From: a virus
Virus record (IMG/VR): IMGVR_UViG_3300050821_008584
Location: 62,001 to 126,000 of that record
Reading direction: 5' to 3' (one strand)
DNA length: 64,000 nt
Each line of letters opens with the position of its first letter. The stretch's first letter is position 1. The notes below the pieces were generated by a model. It was not told the origin of the DNA and searched no databases. It was given only the letters and a program-made list of their open reading frames with translations. Below, piece after piece: positions 24,676 to 33,800 of this stretch. The position numbers were made by a program, and so were the translations under genes.

Positions 24676-27026
24676 AATCTCCCGTTTCGGATGGCTCCGC
24701 GCGCTAAAGAGACAAAAGTGCGTTGGTTGCGATATAGAAAACTACGCATACTTTCACTGTCCATTGCGTGGATATGAACATTCGTCGGATTAGCGCCTAT
24801 CCCACCGCCGCCAGGACTTAACGCTTGCTGTAATGGTCTAGAAATCCCAGCAGGGAGCACCATTTCCCCTTCGTGCACATTGAGGGGCATGTTCCGTGGC
24901 ACGATCGCGCCTTTCTGCGCGGCAGCGAATGCGTTGAAGGCCATAACTTCAGAGAAGGCTGTGGCCGCCGCGCCTGCCGCCAAGCCCGGACCCACTACAG
25001 GAACCGCAGCTTCGGCGGCATAAGCTTCGGCGGCAGCCACGCCAGCATATTGCGTAATGGTCGCAGTGGCCGATGCCGCCTGAATTGCCTGCTTTTCCGC
25101 AGCTGTAGTAGTATCCTGAATCACCTGCTGCTGGCCCATCAGAGCATGCACAATCGTCATGGCAACATGCGTGGTAATCCATTTCATAAGCATTTGTTCT
25201 AGGGAATGAACCATGTTCATGACTAGTTCGCCGCCCAACTTAATGAAGGCGAACTTTACGGACTCAGTTCCTTTGATCACACCGTCGAAGGCAGTCTCGA
25301 ACGGCTGCATGAACCGCATCATGGTGGACGCCCAGTATTGCTGGATCTGATTAGCCGTTTGCTGATTGGAGAGCTTGATCTGGCCGTCGATCTCTTGCAT
25401 CTTTGCAGCAGCTTGTTTCTTGGCATCGACGATTTTGTTTTGTAACTCTTGCCATTTCGCTAGCAGTGCTGCGTCGGCGGCATTTTCCGGCACTGCCCGC
25501 GGTGCTGTCCCCACGCCTATACCGCTAATAGACCCCAGCTCCGCAGCATGCGAACCCATGGCGTCGCGCTGTGCCTCTAGGCTTTTGACAACAGCGTCGG
25601 CCTTTTCCTGTTCTAGCCGCTTCTGCGTTTCTAGCTCATCGGTTTGTAGCTTTCCTAGGTCTTTAGATTTGTGAGGAGCCGATTCTAGAGATACGCGAAG
25701 CTTTTCCTTCTGCATCTCAGCATGCTGCTTTGCGGCAATCTCCTGAGCTCCTATCGATATCAGTGCGGCTTGTTCTTCACCGCTCCGAAGAGCGGCCAGA
25801 TAATCGTTTTCAAACTTGACTTTTTCTACTGCGGCTTCTGATGCAGCTCGCACCTCTCTATCGCTTGATGAGGAAACAGCCAAGCCCATCTCTTCTTCCG
25901 CCTTAGTCCTATTTTTGGTGGCGGCGATCTGCAAATCGTAGGCCTTCACAGCGTCCTTGCCCGTCTGATCCCAGATCTCTCGCAATTTTTTCTCTTGCTC
26001 TGCCACCTCTTTGGCTAGATCCGCCGTTTCCTTTAGCTTGTCGGTTGGAAGCTTGACGAGCTCTAGGTTCTGTCCTTCCTTTGCATAGTCTCTTGCTTTT
26101 TCTCCGGCTTCAGCCGCACGCTTGGTAAGATCGTCCCATTCTTTGCTGCCTTCTCTGACGAGAGCTTGCTGTTCCATCCATGGGCGAATCGCAGTTTCTG
26201 GTACTCCTTGTTCCCGCATGGATTGCGCTGCGGTCTTGTCACGCTGGGCCAAAAGATCTCGTTGTACGGCAAGTTCTGCCGCGGCATCTGCGGTCTTCAA
26301 TAGTGCTGCAGCGTGAGCATCTTTTGCCGATACTGCTTCGAGCTCGGATCCTTTGAGGCCAATCTCGTTCAATTCCATCTGCTGGATCTTTAGATCGGTG
26401 GTGTACTTCATCTCCTCTGCGTTTGCCTTGAGGGCATCGGCATAAAGTCTTTGAGTTACCGCGTCCCACCCTTCATACGCAGACACAACTTCGCCTATCT
26501 TGCTAATCATCGCGCCGAGCATTTCCACGAAACCGATAGCTAGGAAGAGAGGGAAAACATCGCTGATGATCGGAATCAAACTTGGTATGCGGGAAGCGAC
26601 GCGCGCCAAGCCGTATTCAATGCCACCGATGCTTCCGGTGAGTGCGCCTAATTCTTCTCTAACCTTAGCACCGGCCATGGCACTCGCTTGCATGCTCACG
26701 CCAGCCCCGGTTGCGGCCTCGGCGACCGTTGTGAGAGCTGCGGCTTCCACGCCTGCGGCACTTGCTGCCGCCGCTGCTGCTGTAGCTGCTTCCGTTGCGC
26801 TGCTGCCAAAATGCATTAGGGCTTGAGCAGCTTGTTCTGCCGTCAATCCTTGAGCTTGAAAGCGAGCCGCTTGAGCTAAGACAGCATCTCCGGCCCTTTG
26901 GGCATCGGCAGCAACTTGTTTGAACTTGTCAGCCAGACTTTGTACGGCCGCGCCAGCAGCATTGGTACCGCTGACGATCGGGCCCACATCCATAGATGCA
27001 GAAATTCGAAGGTTATCGTCTGCCAT
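24672..27026 (-). CDS. Tail tape measure protein, 784 aa
   Basis: The protein is long, Ala-rich and mostly helical, with coiled-coil stretches (about 30-120 and 330-560), a hydrophobic region near residue 150 (RIPSLIPIISDVFPLFLAIG) and an Ala/Gly-rich C-terminus ending in a basic tail. These are the usual features of a siphovirus tape measure. It follows the two tail assembly chaperone genes and precedes the tail tip. By the common rule of about 0.15 nm per residue the tail would be near 118 nm. It ends in a TAG that interlocks with the convergent HNH stop. Confidence 0.85.
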   Translation of the reverse strand: MADDNLRISASMDVGPIVSGTNAAGAAVQSLADKFKQVAADAQRAGDAVLAQAARFQAQGLTAEQAAQALMHFGSSATEAATAAAAAASAAGVEAAALTTVAEAATGAGVSMQASAMAGAKVREELGALTGSIGGIEYGLARVASRIPSLIPIISDVFPLFLAIGFVEMLGAMISKIGEVVSAYEGWDAVTQRLYADALKANAEEMKYTTDLKIQQMELNEIGLKGSELEAVSAKDAHAAALLKTADAAAELAVQRDLLAQRDKTAAQSMREQGVPETAIRPWMEQQALVREGSKEWDDLTKRAAEAGEKARDYAKEGQNLELVKLPTDKLKETADLAKEVAEQEKKLREIWDQTGKDAVKAYDLQIAATKNRTKAEEEMGLAVSSSSDREVRAASEAAVEKVKFENDYLAALRSGEEQAALISIGAQEIAAKQHAEMQKEKLRVSLESAPHKSKDLGKLQTDELETQKRLEQEKADAVVKSLEAQRDAMGSHAAELGSISGIGVGTAPRAVPENAADAALLAKWQELQNKIVDAKKQAAAKMQEIDGQIKLSNQQTANQIQQYWASTMMRFMQPFETAFDGVIKGTESVKFAFIKLGGELVMNMVHSLEQMLMKWITTHVAMTIVHALMGQQQVIQDTTTAAEKQAIQAASATATITQYAGVAAAEAYAAEAAVPVVGPGLAAGAAATAFSEVMAFNAFAAAQKGAIVPRNMPLNVHEGEMVLPAGISRPLQQALSPGGGGIGANPTNVHIHAMDSESMRSFLYRNQRTFVSLARGAIRNGRF

Positions 27027-27358
27027 TAAGATTTAACCTCTGTCTTGAGACCGGAGATTTCGAGCACCTTAAAGTACATCGCATTGATGGCTGGCAAATC
27101 AAAATCCCTCTTCAAAACCTCTAAGGTGAAATCTCCATTTGTTGGCTGACCATCTATGGGCCTAATCGTTGTTGCCTTTTTGATCGATTCAATGACGGTG
27201 CGTTGCGTAAGACCCATCCAATCTTCCGATTTTGTTGCTTCTTTGTTAGCGAGCAGTTGCGCTGTCTCTTCCTGAAACTTCTCAGCCTCGGCCCAACTCA
27301 TTGCCGCAAGCCTTACACTAACGAATTCATCGATCTTGAAATCAACTACACGAACCAT
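27026..27358 (-). CDS. Short tail assembly chaperone, 110 aa
   Basis: The start is ATG at 27358 (MVRVVDFKIDEF); a longer frame reaches 27439 but would overlap the upstream gene. It lies directly before the tape measure gene, where the gpG or gpGT chaperones are encoded. It aligns with the first half of the 225-residue protein encoded upstream: VSVRLAAMSWAEAEKFQEET against ISVRIAPLTFDETEQYIEEN, and LKRDFDLPAINAMYFKVLEISG against IKSELDLAFFLYLHEQILNKSG. The assignment rests on position and this paralogy. Confidence 0.65.
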   Translation of the reverse strand: MVRVVDFKIDEFVSVRLAAMSWAEAEKFQEETAQLLANKEATKSEDWMGLTQRTVIESIKKATTIRPIDGQPTNGDFTLEVLKRDFDLPAINAMYFKVLEISGLKTEVKS

Positions 27359-27371
27359 CGTTTCACCTCGG

Positions 27372-28049
27372 TTACGGAACGTTAAGATGATCGCCGCGTT
27401 TAGCGCGGGCGACTGCTTCTTGAATGTGGCCTGGAGCACAATCGAGATGTCGTGCTCCTGTAAAGGAATTCATGGCCATACGGACTTCTTCAGCAGACGA
27501 TGAATGCCGTGAAGCTATAGATTTACGCTCCGGTGCATAGCTTTCATCGCCAACTTCATTAGCGCGATGCTCTCGCCAGTTTTGCTTCTTCGGGTCATAT
27601 CCAACTTGTGCGCGCAAAAGCACGTGCGCTGGCGGATAATCGAGCCAGTACTCAAGCAACTCTTGCACGAACGGGAAATCCATTGCTCCTACTTCATTTG
27701 GCGTCATGCCAAGTTCGGTAACGATGCGGCAGCGAATGAAGGCAAAATCGACATCATGGTCCTCTTCCGGTGCGACAGTAATGAGCCCACTCTTGTTCAG
27801 AATCTGTTCGTGCAAATAAAGGAAGAAGGCAAGATCCAACTCTGACTTGATTCGCTCGATCGTCCATGCCTCTCGGCCAGCCGCCTTATTTAATGCTCGG
27901 CATACCGTCTCCAAACTGCGCTCTGTCCATTCTCGGTGGGTATGTTTCGCCGACGCGCGATTTTCCTCGATGTACTGCTCGGTTTCATCGAAGGTCAGCG
28001 GCGCGATACGAACGGAGATCCCATCCATGTAGACTTCGTGTACGCGCAT
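27372..28049 (-). CDS. Long tail assembly chaperone, 225 aa
   Basis: The first 100 residues are a paralogue of the downstream 110-residue protein. The C-terminal 120 residues are an extension with EVGAMDFPFVQELLEYWLDYP and a basic, probably flexible end. In many siphoviruses a short and a long chaperone are made from one gene by a -1 frameshift; here two separate genes in tandem appear to encode the short and long forms. No slippery site is needed in this arrangement. Confidence 0.65.
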   Translation of the reverse strand: MRVHEVYMDGISVRIAPLTFDETEQYIEENRASAKHTHREWTERSLETVCRALNKAAGREAWTIERIKSELDLAFFLYLHEQILNKSGLITVAPEEDHDVDFAFIRCRIVTELGMTPNEVGAMDFPFVQELLEYWLDYPPAHVLLRAQVGYDPKKQNWREHRANEVGDESYAPERKSIASRHSSSAEEVRMAMNSFTGARHLDCAPGHIQEAVARAKRGDHLNVP

Positions 28050-28299
28050 TTACTCTTGCTCTTGGATTCAGTTTGGATTTTAACTGCTGAGCGGCTTGCG
28101 AGCGTCCTCGCTTGGGTTAGCCGCGGTATTCCTGAACAGCTTTTGCGGATTTTAGGAGTAGCTCAATATTTTCAACGAGAGCGTCTCCAGATTAAAGGGC
28201 CCAGCAAGGGCTAGGCCCCAAGGGAGAATCAAATAGTCTCGGCAGGATTGCGAGGCAGTCTGATTCTGGACCAGATGATAAAACCGTCAAGGCAATCCG
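28050..28299 (-). terminator. Non-coding gap with a GC-rich hairpin
   Basis: No convincing gene lies here. A hairpin at 28197-28218 pairs GGGCC with GGCCC and AGC with GCT around a four-base loop; on the minus strand it is followed by TTTAAT, a weak terminator-like tail. It could end the transcript of the small zinc-ribbon gene upstream. A short minus-strand reading frame (VENIELLLKSAKAVQEYRG, near 28130-28180) looks protein-like but has no clear start. Confidence 0.35.
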
Positions 28300-28512
28300 T
28301 CAAGCAGCGATTGCAACTGGTTTCTCTTTTAGTAGACGCCGCTTGATCCGAACAAAGAACCATTCAATTTTGGAAAACCGCGGAGGAAAGGCAATCCGAA
28401 TCAGCTTAACTGCGCAAGGACCGCAGATGCCCTTCTTCATGGAAGATTGACAAGCAATAAATTCAGTGATCTGATGTCCGCATTCGAGGCATTCGTAGGT
28501 TATGTCTGGCAG
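28300..28512 (-). CDS. Small zinc-ribbon protein, 70 aa, with a non-standard start
   Basis: The frame ending at the TGA at 28300 encodes LPDITYECLECGHQITEF, then SSMKKGICGPCAVKL and a basic tail, with four cysteines in two CxxC pairs plus one more Cys. No ATG, GTG or TTG precedes the first CxxC in this frame; CTG at 28512 after AGAGGG is the best start, or the start codon has been lost. The strict zinc-ribbon pattern makes chance unlikely. It lies between the HNH gene and the tail chaperones. Confidence 0.5.
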   Translation of the reverse strand: MPDITYECLECGHQITEFIACQSSMKKGICGPCAVKLIRIAFPPRFSKIEWFFVRIKRRLLKEKPVAIAA

Positions 28513-28571
28513 ATACCCTCTGAAGAGCTACATCCTGTCCCTTCATATGCGTGAAAAGCAACACTGTCAAA

Positions 28572-28639
28572 TGATAAAATAAAAGGGCCTGCGCTGGACA
28601 CGCAGACCCCGAAGAACACCGCACCTGACAGGAGGCGCG
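28572..28639 (+). promoter_or_regulatory. Extended -10 promoter, hairpin and leader of the third plus-strand HNH gene
   Basis: TG at 28572-28573 and TAAAAT at 28575-28580 form the extended -10. The hairpin pairs 28585-28587 (GGG) with 28607-28609 (CCC), then after a C-A mismatch 28589-28593 (CTGCG) with 28601-28605 (CGCAG). AACACC at 28615-28620 and AGGAGGCGCG before the ATG follow. It shares order and spacing with the leaders at 16197 and 23706. Confidence 0.65.
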
Positions 28640-29134
28640 ATGCCCTGTCCTACAGATAATACTCTCAAAGAACGATTCTGGAAGCATGTCGACAAGAATG
28701 GGCCTATCCCTGCGTCGTGCCCGGAGTTAGGGCCGTGCTGGATTTGGACCGGATCTAAAAATCAGGATGGTTATGGACAAATTGGAACGAGCAAAGGATT
28801 ACGCGTAGTCCATCGCGTATCATGGGAACTGCACGGCAATACAATACCAGAGGGCCATGAGCTGTTTCATCATTGCGACCAACCTAATTGTATTCGACCT
28901 ACTCACCTATTCACTGGAACGCGCCAGGACAACATGCAAGATATGCTTAAAAAGGGAAGGCAGCATTTTCCAGCAGGCGACGAACACTATCCTACGCGCT
29001 TAAAATTCGAGCAAGTGTGCGAAATTAGAAAGCTGTGGGAATCCGGAGTTCCGCAAACTGAACTAGCCAAGCGATTCAATAGGAAACCTAATACGATATC
29101 CAAGATCGTGAATCGGAAACGATGGCGCACGTAA
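28640..29134 (+). CDS. HNH homing endonuclease with HTH tail (plus strand)
   Basis: This 164-residue protein is a close relative of the products of 16270 and 23777. It has CPELGPCWIWTGSK, VVHRVSWELHG, FHHCDQPNCIRPTHLF, GTRQDNMQDMLKKGR and a C-terminal helix-turn-helix (VPQTELAKRFNRKPNTISKI). It is intact and has its own promoter and a strong SD (AGGAGG). It sits between the tail chaperone operon and the major tail protein gene, on the opposite strand to both. Confidence 0.85.
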   Translation: MPCPTDNTLKERFWKHVDKNGPIPASCPELGPCWIWTGSKNQDGYGQIGTSKGLRVVHRVSWELHGNTIPEGHELFHHCDQPNCIRPTHLFTGTRQDNMQDMLKKGRQHFPAGDEHYPTRLKFEQVCEIRKLWESGVPQTELAKRFNRKPNTISKIVNRKRWRT

Positions 29135-29148
29135 CTTGTTGATAACGT

Positions 29149-29919
29149 TCAATCTTCGTAAAATTCGCCGAGGAAACCAGCCGAATTTGCGAACGCTTGT
29201 CCCTCGATGTCGGAGATCAAGTAATCGGCGCGCTTGAGCGGAGCGGTGAGCTTGCCGGCCTTGCAAGCGTAGAGGTCGAGATAATTGGGAATGCCGGTCG
29301 TCAATTCCTGATAAGGTTGCGACAAAAGCATTTCGAACTGCGGGCCCCAGCCTTGGACGTGATTCTGAACGACGAGCACGCGGCCAGTGGTGATCTGATA
29401 GCGATAGCTGACCAGGATCGCTTTATTGTTGTCGGAAGCATTGAATGTATATAAGCCCGCGCTAACGTTGTATTGGCCCAGTGCAGGAGCTCCGGTAACT
29501 TTCTGGAAGAGTTGAAGGTTCGAACCGTAAATGACGCCCATGTCTTGTGTGAATGTGGCCGAGTGGGTAACTGTATAAGTAGTCGAAACGAGCGTGGTCG
29601 ATTCCTGAACTTGCGGAACGCCGCCGCCTGCTCCTATGCCACCGGAGTTGGATCCAGCACTAATCGTATCGCCGAAATAAATGTTGTTCCAGGTATCGAT
29701 CGAGAAGCGACCGTAGCCGGCTTTCCAGGTTATTTTCTTGTCCGAGATTGCCGTATCATCTGGAAATTGAAGCTGGCCGCGGAGTTCTTTGATCGTGGCG
29801 TCGATGGTGATATCGACATCTTGCAGTGTGGCAAACCAAACAGGAGAGGCGTTGAAGACGCCACCAAAAAATGGTCCTGGCAATGCGAACAATTGCCCCG
29901 AGCCGAAGGCTAATCTCGT
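29149..29919 (-). CDS. Major tail protein (tail tube)
   Basis: A beta-rich protein of about 250 residues without signal peptide that ends DYLISDIEGQAFANSAGFLGEFYED-like (read in two parts: DYLISDIEGQAFANS and AGFLGEFYED). Size, position before the chaperones and tape measure, and composition fit a tail tube protein. The start is a problem: the frame has no ATG, GTG or TTG before 29892, yet RLAFGSGQLFALPG upstream reads as protein. An ACG at 29919 lies seven bases after GAGGG and is proposed as start; TTG at 29892 is the alternative. Confidence 0.7.
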   Translation of the reverse strand, partial: TRLAFGSGQLFALPGPFFGGVFNASPVWFATLQDVDITIDATIKELRGQLQFPDDTAISDKKITWKAGYGRFSIDTWNNIYFGDTISAGSNSGGIGAGGGVPQVQESTTLVSTTYTVTHSATFTQDMGVIYGSNLQLFQKVTGAPALGQYNVSAGLYTFNASDNNKAILVSYRYQITTGRVLVVQNHVQGWGPQFEMLLSQPYQELTTGIPNYLDLYACKAGKLTAPLKRADYLISDIEGQAFANSAGFLGEFYED

Positions 29920-29944
29920 ATGGTTACCCTCTTCGCTACGGAGA

Positions 29945-29974
29945 GAGCCTAGACCAAAAAAGCAACAGCAACAA
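29945..29974 (-). promoter_or_regulatory. Repeated upstream element, copy A
   Basis: This 30-base stretch matches 61038-61067 at 29 of 30 positions, and its core AAAAGCAACAGCAACAA recurs at 46202-46218. All three copies lie a short way upstream of a minus-strand gene start; this one precedes the major tail protein gene. On the minus strand it reads TTGTTGCTGTTGCTTTTTT. It may be a phage promoter part or a leader element that aids expression (inference). Confidence 0.5.
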
Positions 29975-29982
29975 GGAAAGAA

Positions 29983-30465
29983 TCAGATTCCCAGCTCTAC
30001 GGCAATGCGCCAAAAGACCACGACGTTGGTGTCTTCAAATTCGCGACCCCATTCTGAGCCACCCTCAAGCCAGGCATTATTCACCAGGCTTCCTAGCGTT
30101 TGCCGTTCAGCAAAGCCACTGGCATTAGGAATGGCACCCTGTTGCATGGCAGCATCGATCTGGTCGGATATTTGATTGATCAAAGTCTCCGCGACAGTCT
30201 GGTGGGTTGGATCGGCCGTCACATAAAGCCAAAGGTTGTAATTGATTCTGTACTTGGTAAGGCCGATGTGTGCCTGTTGTGGCTGAACGAAATCTTCGGT
30301 GCCAGGTCCGCCCTTGAACAGAACCAGGAATGGTTTTTCGGCTTCATTCACTTCAGTCCAAATTCTAGGAACGCGTGTGATGTTTTTGCAAAGATTGACG
30401 AGAGGCTGATAGCCGCTGAGCAAATTGAAAAGTGCGACGGAAATGTCTTCGCGAGCAGACTTCAT
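29983..30465 (-). CDS. Tail terminator or tail completion protein
   Basis: The 160-residue protein is encoded directly upstream of the major tail protein gene, where tail terminator (gpU-like) genes are placed. It shows the mixed alpha/beta pattern of these proteins, with an N-terminal helix (ARFDISV-like: MKSAREDISVALFNLLSGYQ) and strands such as YRINYNLWLYVTAD and VVVFWRIAVELGI. No catalytic motif is expected. The assignment is mainly from position. Confidence 0.6.
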   Translation of the reverse strand: MKSAREDISVALFNLLSGYQPLVNLCKNITRVPRIWTEVNEAEKPFLVLFKGGPGTEDFVQPQQAHIGLTKYRINYNLWLYVTADPTHQTVAETLINQISDQIDAAMQQGAIPNASGFAERQTLGSLVNNAWLEGGSEWGREFEDTNVVVFWRIAVELGI

Positions 30466-30788
30466 TACTGCGTACGATACCGCACTGCTGCGTCCAAGGT
30501 CCAGACCGCTTGTTCGATGCCTTGTAGCGCGGTGATTTGAAGTTGATACCGGCTGCCGATCGCGGCATTGAAAGTATCGGGGACGATTCCTTGATAATTA
30601 CCGTTAGAAGCCGGGATGTAATTTAAGGGCAACCCATTGATCGTTGAATCCTTATTTCCTCTTTCATCGAACAGGGTGGCTGTCACCGTCGCCGAATCCA
30701 AATAGACTAGCGACAAGAAATCCTGCAGGCCAGTGACGGTAATGACCGTCGAATTAAGTGGATAGAAAATTTGTGGACTTATGATCAT
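30465..30788 (-). CDS. Small beta-rich virion-associated protein, 107 aa
   Basis: A single Ig-like or beta-sandwich domain is suggested by strands such as STVITVTGLQDFLSLVYLD and SATVTATLFDERGN. The ATG at 30788 is preferred over a TTG at 30803. It overlaps the tail terminator gene by one base. No enzymatic motif is seen; a tail or head-tail structural role is inferred from its neighbours. Confidence 0.55.
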   Translation of the reverse strand: MIISPQIFYPLNSTVITVTGLQDFLSLVYLDSATVTATLFDERGNKDSTINGLPLNYIPASNGNYQGIVPDTFNAAIGSRYQLQITALQGIEQAVWTLDAAVRYRTQ

Positions 30789-30846
30789 GGGACGACGGTG
30801 CAAGTATATAAGGGCTTTGTTTTTAATACTAGAAAATTGGGCTGCT

Positions 30847-33800
30847 CTAACTCGCCACTTTTATGTTAGCTGCAATTACAAGGCTATTCACTGAAGGCGT
30901 TCCCTGTACCAGCGGCGTAACCGAAATTGAAGCAAAAATGAACCCAATGTTCGGCGGCTGCAACTCAAGGAAGACAGCCCCAGAGCTCGCCGGCACGGCC
31001 ATGTTCGGAATTCGATTGATCCAATTCTGATAAGTTGGTCCGAATTTGTCGATGCTGACCGTTTCAGGTTTCAGCAGTGCGCCAGCGTCGATAATGCTTT
31101 GGCCTAATTCGGCGGTTCTCTTCGCTAAATACGTCGGCTGCGAAACCGGTTGCCACCACTTATCGAAGCTAACGATTTCCGTTAAGACAAGTGTTTCGCC
31201 GGAAGCTGCCTGTATAGCGGAATTGAATGGCCTGTTGATCCATGCCTGATAATCAGGCCCCCACTTGTCGATCCTGATCGTCTCCGGCTTCGGATCAATA
31301 ATGAACTGCTGTAGCTCCGCAGAACGCTTTGGCAGGTACGTTGGTTGTGAAGTCGGCTGCCACCACTTGTCGACCAGGATCTTCTCTGGCGGCGGTATTA
31401 CGGTCTGAGTGAGATCAGCCGAGCGGATCGGCAAATATGTCGGCTGCGAAGCTGGTTCCCACCACTTGTCGAGCGTGATGGTTTCGATGGGCGGCTGAGG
31501 CATATAAATGCCGCCCGATGCCTGCTGAACTGCGGAATTGAATGCTCCTGGTACGCGGCTCGGATAATCTGGATTGAATTTATCGATGCGAACTGCTTCT
31601 TGCAAAGTTAGCTGCTTCGCATCGATTGCCGCCATGCCAGAAGCGGCTTGGGCGGCGTAGACCTTCAGTTTGAGCGAAAGATTGGCGGCCGGGTATTCAG
31701 GCTGTTCCATCCACGCATCGACGTGGACCGCTTCTTTTTGCGTGAGGAGTTTAGAATCAATTACCGCTTGATCTAGAACTGCCGACCGCTTCGGTAGATA
31801 TGTGGGTTGCGAGGCTGGCTGCCACCATTTGTCGATGGTGACAACTTCGCCAGACTTGAGCAGAACAGTCGGATCAATGACGTTTTGATAGAGGACGATG
31901 CAACGCGCAGCTAACCGCGGTGCGATGTCTGCATAATCAGCCTGGAACTTTTCAACAAAAACAGTTTCTTGTGCGGTCGAAACAACCGTGGCAGCTCCAG
32001 AAGTTGGTTGTGGTATCGCACGCGGCAACAGATCTGGATAGACAGGTTGGAATTCAGTTAGGGATATGGCCGGCTGAACGATTTGAATTAATTCCGAAGT
32101 TCTCTTTGGTAGATAGGTTGGTTGTGAAGTTGGCTCAAACCATTTGTCGACGGTGACGATTTCGCCAGCGAAGACTGGCCCTGTCCAGTTTGAGGATACT
32201 TGTGCGGCAATTGGCGACAACCGCGTTACGCGATCAACATAGCTCGGGCCGAAACGGTCAATGCTAACCGTTTCTTGCTGCGTCAGAACCTTAGGATCAA
32301 TTAATACTTGCCTGAGATCAGCAGACCGCTTCGCTAAATATGTTGGCTGACTAGCCGGTTCGAACCACTTATCGAGCAGGACAATCTCGCCTGATTTTAG
32401 TAAGACCGTGGGGTCGATTACTTGCTGGTCAAGAACTGGAGACCGTTGCGCCAGGCGAGGAACAGCATCTGCATAATCAGCCTTAAATTTCTCAACGCTT
32501 ACAGATTCTTTTGCTGTCGAGACGACGGTGACGGCACCGGACGCCGGTTGTACGTAGGTGCGCGCTAGCCAAACCGGATAATCCGGCAACCATTTGTCGG
32601 CCAGCACGACTTCGGTCGGCACCAGAGGAACGAAAGAAGTCGCAGACACGTAAAGCTGCGCAGGGAACGGCTTCGGGAAAGCGCCCGGATAATCCGCATA
32701 CATCGGCGAATAGGCGCCGTGCAGTGTTGCGAATGCCTGCTGATGCCCGGGAACGGTGAAGAGATCGTATGGATACGGAGGCCGTACGGGATCCGGCTGC
32801 TCGTGCCACCACTTGTCGAGCGTGACGACTTCAGCGCCAGCAGCTACGACTTGGACGAATGCCGGTTCAGGTACAAGCGAGGGAATACGGCTTGGCTGGA
32901 ATAATGGCTGAGACGCAGGCGAGAACCATTTATCCAGCGTGACCGTTTCACTGATCAGGCCGACGAATGCGCTGCCAGAATTGACGCCATAGCGACGACG
33001 CCGCGCAACTTCTGGTGCCGGTTGACCCCATTTGCTTATAGAAACCGATTCTTGCTGCGTGAGCAGGCGTGAATCAGTGACGTCCTGATCCAGTACCGGC
33101 GATCTCTTCAGGTAGATTGGCTGACTTGACGGCTGCCACCACTTATCGATGGTTACAACTTCGCTAACGACAACCGGTCCCGTATAGCCCGATGCGACAT
33201 ATGTCGCTTCTGAATATGGTCGCGGCAACCAATCCGGATACGTTGCCTTGAATCTACTAATCGTGACCTGCTCTTGTTGGGTGAGCAGTTTCGTATCAGT
33301 GACCGACTGACCCTGCTCTGCGCCAGTTCTCTTCGGCAAATAGGTTGGTTGAGAAGGCGCTGCGTACCACTTATCAAGAGTGACGCTCTCGCTGATCAGG
33401 CCAACATAGGCACTTCCGGAGCTAAGGCCCCTGCGAACGCGCGCGAGCCAAGCTGGGTAATTCGGATGCCAATGATCTTCGTAGCCGTGGATATATGCGA
33501 ACGCCTGTTGATGGCCAGGAACTGTGAAGAGGTCAAAGGGATACGGTTGCTTGAGTGGCTGTGACGGCGGTTCGAACCATTTGTCGATGGTGACCGTCTC
33601 TGCCACTGGCACAGTAACGGGAGCAATAGTCTGGGTCAGATCAACTGCGCGCTTCGAATAAGTTGGCTGCGAGGGAGGCTCAAACCACTTATCCAAAAAT
33701 AGCGGTACAGGGGGAACGAACGTACTGCCGGAACACACACCGTAATTGCGACGCCGCAAATGAATCGAAGGCGGTGGCTGGCCGAACTTATCTACAAACG

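Noticed and set aside
27936-28214. A plus-strand 92-residue frame opposite the tail chaperone start
   Set aside because: It has no SD, lies antisense to the chaperone gene and shows no recognisable domain.
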